DNA of 64,000 nucleotides from assembly GCF_023078335.1 (NCBI RefSeq), contig NZ_CP095550.1, forward strand, positions 1,966,001 to 2,030,000, read 5' to 3'. The first letter of the stretch is position 1. Every line of letters begins with the position of its first letter. The translations under genes were made by a program, and so were the position numbers. This document shows positions 56,448 through 64,000 of this stretch, piece after piece. The DNA is from Metabacillus endolithicus (GTDB lineage: Bacteria; Bacillota; Bacilli; Bacillales; Bacillaceae). The notes beneath the pieces are model-generated. The model searched no databases and was not told the DNA's origin. It was given only the letters and a program-made list of their open reading frames with translations.

Positions 56448-57614
56448 TTAAGTGCCATGATATGGGACTTGGAACATGATAAAAGTCCCTAATCCTGTTT
56501 TTGAGTCAATCGTCATCTTTCCGCCGAGAAGATCGACTCGTTCCTTCATTCCAATCAGTCCAAAAGATTTTTTATCTTTATTTCCTTTTGCTTCCTTAAT
56601 ATTAAACCCTTTTCCATCATCTTTTACAATCATTGTAATTGATTCACATGTAACCTCCACTTTCACTGCAATTTCATTTGCATCCGCATGCTTTAGTGCA
56701 TTTGTGACAGCTTCTTGTGCTAGCCGGAATAACGCAACCTCAAATCGCGGTGGAAGTCGGTGTCCATCAATTTCGCCAATGCTTTGAAAATGAATTTTGG
56801 TTTTTCCATTATATTCTTCGATCGTGTCCATATATTTTCTGAGGGTTGGAATAAGTCCTAAGTCATCTAAAGCCATTGGTCTTAGGTCATAAATAATTCT
56901 TCTTACCTCATATAAAGCATTTCGGACATTTTTTCGCAGGTTGCGGATTTCTTTAAAGCCTTCCTCCGCTCCTCTTTCACGATAAATACGTTCAATTAAT
57001 TCAGAGCGCATCATCACGTTCGCAAGCATTTGCGCTGGTCCATCATGAATCTCTCTAGACACACGTTTTCTTTCTTCTTCCTGTGCCTCAATGATACGCA
57101 AGCCAAAATCCTGCTTCTGCTGGGCATCCTCTAACAGCATACCAACCTGTCGAAGATCGCTGTTTAAATAATTTAAAACAACGGAAATTTGCCCAACAAG
57201 CGCTTCAGATCTTTCAATAATTTCCTGAAGACCTAGCAACCGTCTTTCCAAGTCATCACGGCGATCACGAAGCTGCTTTTCGTGCTGCTGAAGCATAGAG
57301 TGCTCTACCTGAAGCTTATGAGCTTTTTCATAGGCTTCACGAATTTCATCTTCAGAAAAGTCTTTGAAATTTTTACTTACCTGTGAAAGTCGGTTTCGGG
57401 CAAGACGAGCTTGAACCTCTAACTTATCTCCCTCATCAATCACCGTATTCACTTGCTTTTTAATTTCAACTAACTCTTCTACTAAAGACTCATACTGCTG
57501 TCTGGACTGTTCACCGATTATAAAGATTTCATCCTTACTTCCAGCAACCGTCCCAATCATTTTGTCTAATATTTCATCAAGTAAATTACTATCTATTTTT
57601 TGACTGGAGTTCAT
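56448..57614 (-). CDS. degS: Sensor histidine kinase DegS
   Basis: Cytoplasmic kinase of 388 residues. An N-terminal coiled-coil sensor (to ~180) is followed by the HisKA_3 phospho-acceptor (RVSREIHDGPAQML), YDLRPMALDDLGLIPTL, and the ATPase domain (AQEAVTNALKHA; DDGKGFN; GLIGMKERVDLLGG). No membrane helix. It phosphorylates DegU. Start has GGAGGGAA. Divergent from yvyE. Confidence 0.97.
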   Translation of the reverse strand: MNSSQKIDSNLLDEILDKMIGTVAGSKDEIFIIGEQSRQQYESLVEELVEIKKQVNTVIDEGDKLEVQARLARNRLSQVSKNFKDFSEDEIREAYEKAHKLQVEHSMLQQHEKQLRDRRDDLERRLLGLQEIIERSEALVGQISVVLNYLNSDLRQVGMLLEDAQQKQDFGLRIIEAQEEERKRVSREIHDGPAQMLANVMMRSELIERIYRERGAEEGFKEIRNLRKNVRNALYEVRRIIYDLRPMALDDLGLIPTLRKYMDTIEEYNGKTKIHFQSIGEIDGHRLPPRFEVALFRLAQEAVTNALKHADANEIAVKVEVTCESITMIVKDDGKGFNIKEAKGNKDKKSFGLIGMKERVDLLGGKMTIDSKTGLGTFIMFQVPYHGT

Positions 57615-57746
57615 TGTTTTCCCTCCGACTTTTATACCGTAATTTTAGTTTGTCACATTTTTAACAATTGAAGTAAAAAATTTGTCGTTTTATAATAAAA
57701 GAATGTGCTATTCTAAATCTGCTTGCTTGTCAGGAGGTGTACAAGC

Positions 57747-58380
57747 ATGCTTTCACACTATTATACCGTAAAAGGCTATGGAGAGCATGAAATTGTTATA
57801 CAAAAATCACGTTTTATTTGTTATGTAGAACGAGTGAAAACCGAAGAAGAAGCCATTCAATTTATTCAACAAATTAAGAAGAAACATCATGATGCCAATC
57901 ATAATTGTTCTGCCTATTTAATAGGAGAAAATGATTCTATTCAAAAAGCAAATGATGATGGTGAACCAAGTGGTACAGCTGGTGTGCCGATGCTAGATAG
58001 TTCTGAAAAAGAAACAGTTAAAAGACACAGTTGTTGTTGTCACCCGTTATTTCGGCGGAATTAAGCTAGGAACAGGCGGCCTTATTCGCGCTTACGGAAA
58101 ATCGGTTTCAGAAGGACTATCAGCAATCGGAATCGTTGAACGCAAATTAATGCGCGTCATGCATACAAAGATCGACTATACCTGGCTAGGTAAGGTTGAA
58201 AACGAACTGCGAGATTCTATTTATAAAATAAAGGAAATTCATTACCTAGAGCAAGTCGAAATTGAAGCTTTTGTTGAAGAAGCTTCCATAAATACCTTTG
58301 AAAAATGGATGACAGAGCTCACAAATGGGCAATGTTACTTGGTAAAGGGAGAAAATATTTATTTAGAAGAGCCAATTTAA
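57747..58380 (+). pseudogene. yvyE: YvyE (IMPACT/YigZ family) protein, one frameshift
   Basis: About 210 residues when repaired. The first frame has KSRFICYVERVKTEEEAIQF, CSAYLIGEND, DDGEPSGTAGVPML; the second has VVVVTRYFGGIKLGTGGLIR, AYGKSVSEGLSAIG, then the C-terminal domain of unknown function 1949 type. The frames join at an AAAA run (58020-58023): one base too many; repair gives EKETVKDTVVVVTRYFGG. The ATG at 57747 has AGGAGGTG. Divergent from degS, as in B. subtilis. Family function is unclear, with possible links to translation control. Likely a sequencing indel. Confidence 0.9.
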
Positions 58381-58482
58381 TCACAAAGCTTTGCGACTTA
58401 GAAGGTGCCCGCAGAAAATGAGTGCTTACAGCGAAACCTTATCACAAAGCCGACCCAATCACTAAATAAATGAGGGATAGTA

Positions 58483-59481
58483 GTGGCAACTAGATTAAAA
58501 AATAAAAAAGTGAAGAAAAAGAAAAGCATTTTTAAACGAATTCTTCTTTTTCTTTTACTTGTTCTTTTAGGTGTAGGCGGATATACCGGCTATACCATTT
58601 ATAAAACCTATGCAGCAGCAAATCAATCGTATTCAGAATTGGAACGCGGTGAAAAATCTGAGCGAAGAGAAACAGCTGTTAAAGTAAATGAAGATCCATT
58701 TTCGATTCTTTTAATGGGTGTAGAGGATTATTCCTCCGGCGGAGAAAATGGACGTACAGATACATTAATCGTTGTAACCGTAAATCCAACACTTCAAACG
58801 ATAAAAATGTTAAGTATTCCTCGTGATACATTTGTTACTCTACCGGAAGACGGTAGTGAAACAAAAATTAATCATGCTTATGCCTTTGGTGGAAAAGAGT
58901 TAACAATTGAAACAACAGAAGAACTTTTGGACATACCAATCGATTATTATGCTACTGTTAGCTTTCAAGCGTTTAAATCAATTGTCGATGAGCTTGATGG
59001 TGTTAATGTTAATGTACCTTTTGACTTTTACGAGAACAGTGATGAAGACGGTAAACGAATTTATTTTGAAGAAGGTCCTGCTGAGCTTGATGGTGAAGAA
59101 GCTCTTGCCTATGCAAGAATGAGAAAAAGAGATCCACGTGGAGACTTTGGAAGAAATGATCGTCAAAAAGAGATTATTACGGCCATTATCGACAAAGCCA
59201 CCTCTCCTGCTAATTTATTTAAAATTGATGAACTAGCTATGCACATTGGCGACAATGTTGAAACGAATTTTAGAATATCACAAGCCATCGCCCTGCAACA
59301 AAAATATCCAAACATTAATGGAGACAGCATTGAAAAGCTAACAATTGAAGGCAGCGATGAGTATATTAATGATATTTATTATTTTATACCGGATGAAGAA
59401 ATGCTTGAAGAAGTGCAACTTGAGCTAAAAACACATTTAGAGCAAGAATCGACAAGCACTACTCCAGATTATCAAAACTAG
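58483..59481 (+). CDS. lytR: LCP-family ligase, LytR/TagU type
   Basis: Membrane-anchored protein of 332 residues. A basic start and one N-terminal membrane helix (ILLFLLLVLLGVGGYTGYTI) lead to the LCP domain with the conserved Arg/Asp sites (GRTDTLIVVTVNP; LSIPRDTFV; NHAYAFGG; ALAYARMRKRDPRGDFGRND). LCP enzymes attach wall teichoic acid or other anionic glycans to peptidoglycan. GTG start at 58483 with a modest GAGGGA. It precedes an autolysin group, as lytR does with lytABC in B. subtilis, though here all are on one strand. Whether it is LytR or TagU cannot be settled. Confidence 0.9.
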   Translation: MATRLKNKKVKKKKSIFKRILLFLLLVLLGVGGYTGYTIYKTYAAANQSYSELERGEKSERRETAVKVNEDPFSILLMGVEDYSSGGENGRTDTLIVVTVNPTLQTIKMLSIPRDTFVTLPEDGSETKINHAYAFGGKELTIETTEELLDIPIDYYATVSFQAFKSIVDELDGVNVNVPFDFYENSDEDGKRIYFEEGPAELDGEEALAYARMRKRDPRGDFGRNDRQKEIITAIIDKATSPANLFKIDELAMHIGDNVETNFRISQAIALQQKYPNINGDSIEKLTIEGSDEYINDIYYFIPDEEMLEEVQLELKTHLEQESTSTTPDYQN

Positions 59482-59545
59482 ACAGATTAAGACATTATTC
59501 CCAAAGACAAACTTTTTAGAGTTTGTTAGAATATTTATATAACTG

Positions 59546-59580
59546 ATACCTCTGAATTTCCCTTTCAGAGGTATTTTTTT
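59546..59580 (+). terminator. Terminator of lytR
   Basis: ATACCTCTGA and TCAGAGGTAT pair across 9 nt, followed by TTTTTTT. Only ~35 bp separate it from the next gene, so that promoter must overlap the hairpin or lie upstream of it. Confidence 0.9.
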
Positions 59581-59615
59581 GCCAAAGAAAATATAGGAGA
59601 GGAGAACTAGGTATA

Positions 59616-62255
59616 TTGAAATGGTTTAGAACACTTATTGCTGTCACCTTCTTGTTTTTAAGTATCGGTCAACCGTACTCTACATATGCGGCGGAAGCAA
59701 CCGAACCCTACCCCTTCATCGGTCAAGTAAACGGTGATACTGTTAGCATGCATAAAGGTGCTACGATGAATTATGATGTTGTTTCAACCTTGAAAAAAGG
59801 AGAAATTGTTGGAGTAATTGGAGATTTTACCAACAATTTAAATGAGGAATGGTTGAACATTTCTGTGGACTCCGTGAAAGGCTGGGTTAAGAAAACAAGC
59901 GTTTCACCGTTGGAGGAACCTCCTTCATCACTCTACGCAAGCAAAAATCTTGCCGATGTTAGAAAAGGAGCATCAACATCTTATTCTTCTGTTGAAACAT
60001 TACAATACGGACAGAAAGTAACCGTTATTGATTCATATGTAAGCACACAAGGAGAAATTTGGTATCGCATTGATTTAGGAAGTGTACAAGGTTGGGTGTA
60101 TAGTGAACAATTATCGAAAACACCTGTTATTCAATTGCTTCAAACAAATCAATCAGCAACTGTTCATAGTGGTGCAACATCTTCATACAAAATCATCGCT
60201 ACCCTTGAAGAAAATGTTGAACTAACCATTATTGATTCTTTTGTCAATAACCAGCAAGAAGAATGGTATCGAATTCAGCTTGAAGATGGAACAAAAGGTT
60301 GGATCTCTTCAGAGCTTACTGAGGTCATTCAAGAGAATAATGACACAACACAAACCTACCCTGTTGTTTATGTGAAAAATGTAGGTTCAAAGATTCATAG
60401 TGGTGCACTAGATTCATATCGCGTTGTGTATCTACCAGATCAAAATGAAGCATTACAAGTGATTGATGAATTCACGAACAACAACAATCAAACATGGTAT
60501 CGAGTTGAATTAAGTGCTGATTTAAAAGGCTGGATTTTAGCAACCGATGTTCAAGAACAAGCCCCTTCATGAAAGTCAAATTGTAGGGAACTACGTTTTT
60601 GTTAAAAATGACGGAGCTGTTGTTAGAAAAGGTGCATTAAGCAGCTATCCTACAGCAGATACATTAACAGTAAATGATGACCTTAAGGTAATCGGCACAT
60701 TTATTAACCAAAACGACGAATTCTGGCTACGTGTTCAAACATCAAACAATGTAACAGGCTGGATTCTGGCTACAGACACTCAAAAAGAAACAAAAGTTAA
60801 CACCACTTATTATCTTAATACAAATGGTGTTGTAAGAAGCGGTGCCCTTGACTCTTACCGTCAGTTAGCATCACTTTCTCAAAGCTCTGCGGTTTACGTT
60901 ATTGATACTTTTGAAAATAACAATAAAGAGCTTTGGTACCGAGTTACGTTAGAATCTGGTGAAAATGGCTGGATCAAGTCAACAGCTGTAACGAGTAAAA
61001 GAATCAACCTTAATAAGTCATTCGTTGTTGGTACTAATAGTACCTACGTTTACAAAGGTGCCATGCACCATTATAAAAAAGTAACAAAACTTCCATATGG
61101 TTCGAAGGTAAAAGTTTTATTCGAATTTATTAATGACAAAAACCAGCATTGGTACAATGTACAGCTTTCAAATGGAACAAAAGGCTGGGTACCAAAAGCT
61201 GAATTATTTGCTAGCCTTTCAGACAGAACCTTTGTATACCCGCTTAACGCAAATGTGCTACACAAAAGTGCAACTGCAAGCTCTGGATATAACACAAAAG
61301 TTCAAGCAGGTGAACAATTAATTTATCTTTGGAGTCACAATGAATGGATTAACGTTGAAAATGCAAAAGGTGTTCGAGGCTGGATTCTAAAGAATGACAC
61401 AAGAGAATTCATTCCAAACATTTTCTTAAATCCTAAGGTGACTCAATCAGGAAATGCCACAACATTAGTTTGGGATAAATCGTTGAATTTTGCTGTAGGA
61501 AACAAGCTTCTTTCAAATGGAGTTGTTCAGCTTACTGGAAGCAAGCTTCATACTGTTTTACCGACTCAATCGATTAAAGGGTTGAAAAATATTTCAGCTA
61601 CTTCTAGTACCATTACGTTAACACCTGAATCAGGCTATATGATTGGAGTACGTAACAACAGCAAGCAAACTCAGGTTAAGGTCATGCCAATTGGATTAGC
61701 TGGTAAGAAAATCATTGTTGATGCAGGTCATGGAGATCAAGATCCAGGTGCCGTTGGTCCAACAAAATTAAAAGAAAAAGATGTAACATTAGACGTTTCA
61801 AGAAAATTAAAAGCAGAGCTTGAGCGCCAAGGAGCGATTGTTACCCTTACTCGAAGTGGTGATACGTTTTTAACTTTGGCACAGCGTGTTGCGATTGCAA
61901 ACTCATCTGACAATGATGCCTTTATTAGCATTCATGCAAACGCTAGTGTGAGCACATCTGCACGAGGTACAGAAACGTACTATAACACTGCCTATAACTT
62001 TAACGGTCCAAAAAGTAGTGTACTAGCTTCTTATATTCAAGATTCATTAGTTGATAGAATCAACACCTACGACCGTGGCACAAAAACAGCGAACTACTAT
62101 GTTCTAAAAAATAACGAGCTACCTAGTGCATTAGTTGAATTAGCTTTTATCTCAAATCCAAACGAAGAATCAATGCTGAAAAACGACATTACACGTGGAC
62201 AAGCTGCCGTTGGAATTGCTGAAGGCTTAAAAAATACTTCACTGGAGGAAACTAA
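59616..62255 (+). pseudogene. SH3-rich N-acetylmuramoyl-L-alanine amidase, two frameshifts
   Basis: About 880 residues when repaired. Signal peptide (to about STYAAEA), about eight SH3b-like repeats of ~68 residues (each with a start like VHSGATSSYKIIATL and ending GTKGWISSELT), then an Amidase_3 domain (KKIIVDAGHGDQDPGAVGPT; AFISIHANAS; ALVELAFISNP). The amidase cuts the Ala-muramic acid bond; SH3b repeats bind the wall. Shift 1 is at a CCCC run near 60564-60567 (one base too many; repair gives VQEQALHESQIVG). Shift 2 is at an A6 run (62229-62234, one base missing; repair gives LKKYFTGGN and a stop at 62253-62255). Without shift 2 the frame fuses wrongly into the next gene. The TTG at 59616 is the likely start. 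Confidence 0.85.
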
Positions 62256-62256
62256 G

Positions 62257-62904
62257 ATGAAAAAGAAAAGTATGTTTGTTATCTCTTCTGTTTTTCTTAC
62301 TGGATTTTTAGTAGGAAGCTACACCCCTACTCAAGTCGGTTCAGCTGCAAGCAATGTTGTGTTAGCAAGTGTTGAGTGGGTAACAAACCAAATTAATCCT
62401 CTTCAATCACGAGTAACAAAACTAGAAAGTGAAGTAGCCTCTCTAAAAAACGCCATTAAAGATGGCGGTGGCTCTGAGTCAACTTTGCCTTCTAAAGTTT
62501 ATGTAAGCAGTGCATCTGCAACCGTTCATAAAGGAGCAACGAAAGATTACGCAGTTGTTGCTACGTTTATGAAAGGAAAAGAACTTTCTGTTATTGACGA
62601 ACATGATGGTAGCACTGGTAAATGGTATCGCGTTGAATATGCAACAGGCAAATATGGCTGGATCTTTTCTGCTGATGTTTCAACAACAACAGTCGCTAAG
62701 CTTTCAACTGTAACAATCACTGCATCAGCAACCGTTCATAGAGGTGCAACAACAGATTATCGTTCAGTCGCTGTTTTACAAAAAGGGACAACCGTTAAAT
62801 ATGTAGGATCTTTCACTAACAACAACGGTGAACTTTGGTACAACGTTGAATTATCAAACGGTGTAAGAGGTTGGATTCAAGCAATCTATGGAGAGGTGAA
62901 ATAA
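62257..62904 (+). CDS. Secreted coiled-coil protein with two SH3b domains
   Basis: Protein of 215 residues that starts at the ATG at 62257, with GGAGGAAACTAAG directly upstream. N-terminal membrane/signal segment (MFVISSVFLTGFLVGSYTPT), a short coiled coil (QSRVTKLESEVASLKNAIKD), a Gly/Ser linker, then two SH3b domains (VHKGATKDYAVVATF to ~150; VHRGATTDYRSVAVL to the end). A raw frame makes it look like the tail of the amidase; its own ribosome site and signal segment show it is a separate gene. Probably a wall-binding partner of the amidase. Confidence 0.8.
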   Translation: MKKKSMFVISSVFLTGFLVGSYTPTQVGSAASNVVLASVEWVTNQINPLQSRVTKLESEVASLKNAIKDGGGSESTLPSKVYVSSASATVHKGATKDYAVVATFMKGKELSVIDEHDGSTGKWYRVEYATGKYGWIFSADVSTTTVAKLSTVTITASATVHRGATTDYRSVAVLQKGTTVKYVGSFTNNNGELWYNVELSNGVRGWIQAIYGEVK

Positions 62905-62908
62905 TAGT

Positions 62909-64000
62909 ATGGCTAAAAAAGTTCTATTAGGTGTTTTTCTGACACTTAGCCTACTATGGAATGCAGACGGAGCAAATGCTGCATCAATTAAAACATATTC
63001 TAATCCCGTTGCTGTCCAACTCGTTGATATTTCAACTAGTTCACTTAAATTACAAAGCATCTATGAATTAACGAATAAAGCAAACAACCAAAAAACTTAC
63101 TTTTTACCGGGTCTTAATATAACGATTACCCGTTCACAAAGCAATGTAAACATTGACGCAGGATCAGCTTCTTTTTCTTCCGCAAGTGGATTTGAATTAA
63201 AAGAAGTGTATAACGTTGCGCAATATGCACGTTTCACCACAACAACTGATCTTAAAAGTGGGGCTACATCAGATTACCAGACGAAAAAGTCGTTAACAAA
63301 AGCCGAAACAGCTGAGTATATTGGAAGCTTCGTTAACAACAAGGGCGAAACATGGTTCAACGTTCAGGCTGCAGATGGAACAAAGGGCTGGGTCCCTGCT
63401 AAAACAACCTTAATTGACAAAAATACCGTTTCACTGCCGACAATTGCCTACGGTGCTAATGCTTATCGAGGCGGCATGTCTCTTCTGGCTAAAACAGCTG
63501 GTAAAGTAGCAATCGTCAATAATCTTGATCTAGAAGACTACTTAAAAGGTGTTGTACCAAATGAAATGCCCGCATCATGGCATAAAGAAGCTTTAAAAGC
63601 ACAAGCAATTGTAGCGAGAAGCTATGCGGCTAACAGCATGTCTTTAAAAAATACAACCGCAAGCCAAGTGTACAAAGGCTACACATCTGAAGATGCTAGA
63701 TCGAATCAGGCTGTTAGTGAAACAGCTGGTGTGGTGGTGAAGTATAACGGTAAGCCAATTCAAACATTTTTCTACTCAACAAGTGGCGGTCGAACCGCAA
63801 ATGTTGGTGATGTTTGGAACTCAAATCAAGCGAGCTTCCCATACTTGATTTCCGTTGATGATCCATACGAAAATTCACCACACAGCAACTGGCAAAATTC
63901 ATTTACATCAAGTATGATTTTAAATAGCTTCGGCTTAGATCCAGCAACAACAACACTTTATGATATTAAAACAAATCCAACAGGAGCCAATGGCGAGATA
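62909..64000 (+). CDS. SpoIID/LytB-domain protein, partial (cut by the window end)
   Basis: Open frame from the ATG at 62909 (GAGAGGTG upstream) to the window end, at least 364 residues. Signal peptide (to about GANAAS), an N-terminal domain, an SH3b-like part (TTDLKSGATSDYQTK to GTKGWVPAKTT), then the SpoIID domain (LEDYLKGVVPNEMPASWHKE, ALKAQAIVARSYA, FFYSTSGGRTANVGDVW). SpoIID domains are lytic transglycosylases or, in LytB, an enhancer of the LytC amidase. The order amidase, SH3 protein, LytB-like mirrors the lytABC group. The C-terminus is outside the window. Confidence 0.88.
   Translation, partial: MAKKVLLGVFLTLSLLWNADGANAASIKTYSNPVAVQLVDISTSSLKLQSIYELTNKANNQKTYFLPGLNITITRSQSNVNIDAGSASFSSASGFELKEVYNVAQYARFTTTTDLKSGATSDYQTKKSLTKAETAEYIGSFVNNKGETWFNVQAADGTKGWVPAKTTLIDKNTVSLPTIAYGANAYRGGMSLLAKTAGKVAIVNNLDLEDYLKGVVPNEMPASWHKEALKAQAIVARSYAANSMSLKNTTASQVYKGYTSEDARSNQAVSETAGVVVKYNGKPIQTFFYSTSGGRTANVGDVWNSNQASFPYLISVDDPYENSPHSNWQNSFTSSMILNSFGLDPATTTLYDIKTNPTGANGEI

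Noticed and set aside
60547..62904. A 785-residue amidase fused to a second signal segment and two more SH3b domains
   Set aside because: The joined frame contains an internal ribosome site and a new signal segment (ATG 62257). One added A at 62229-62234 gives a proper stop at 62253-62255, so the fusion is an indel artefact.

Overview
The window looks like a chromosome segment of a low-GC, flagellated, spore-forming Bacillaceae species (Bacillus in the broad sense). The middle and right parts follow the order known from Bacillus subtilis almost gene for gene: minJ - swrA - ctpB - ftsX - ftsE - cccB - yvjA - prfB - secA - hpf - fliT - fliS - fliD - flaG - hag - csrA - fliW - yviE - flgL - flgK - flgN - flgM - yvyF - comFC - comFB - comFA - degV - degU - degS - yvyE - lytR. 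Translation signals (AGGAGG-type ribosome sites, ATG/GTG/TTG starts) and hairpin-plus-T terminators are typical of the group. I name no species.

Region by region. 1-13 kb: a glycan-degradation cluster on the minus strand (GH3, GH95, GH42, then a YesM/YesN-type two-component system reading off the left edge), facing a secreted GH5-CBM_X2-CBM46 endoglucanase on the plus strand; cre-like sites lie between them and before the kinase. The enzyme set fits xyloglucan or another fucosylated/galactosylated hemicellulose. 13-20 kb: accessory genes: PadR plus chromate transporter, a lone RsbR/STAS protein, PadR plus DUF1048, a SulP transporter divergent from a UspA protein, and an unknown membrane protein. 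20-31 kb: minJ, swrA, ctpB, an EnvC-like M23 protein with ftsEX, an HD-GYP protein, cccB, yvjA, a seven-copy 52-bp tandem repeat, prfB with its programmed frameshift, and secA. 33-37 kb: an island between secA and hpf carrying a small coiled-coil gene, a decayed ribokinase 3' end, a flagellin with a built-in zinc metalloprotease (flagellinolysin type), and rbsK. 37-50 kb: flagellar late genes, including a FliB-type flagellin lysine methylase beside hag, the FliW-CsrA-Hag control circuit, and sigma-D-like promoters. 50-59 kb: competence genes, degV, a PIN-domain toxin with a helix-turn-helix partner, degSU, yvyE and lytR. 59-64 kb: a cell-wall autolysin group (SH3-rich amidase, a second SH3 protein, and a LytB/SpoIID-like protein cut by the window end).

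How they work together: SwrA and DegSU control motility; FliW-CsrA controls flagellin translation; FlgM holds sigma-D; FlgK/L/D/S/N build the filament; FliB would methylate it, and the second flagellin would give it proteolytic activity. 

A caution: about 17 single-base indels, mostly in short homopolymers, interrupt at least 13 otherwise well-conserved genes. Such a density in core genes points to uncorrected sequencing indels rather than real decay, although swrA and the flagellinolysin deserve a separate check. Broken genes are listed as single features of type pseudogene, with the shift position given.
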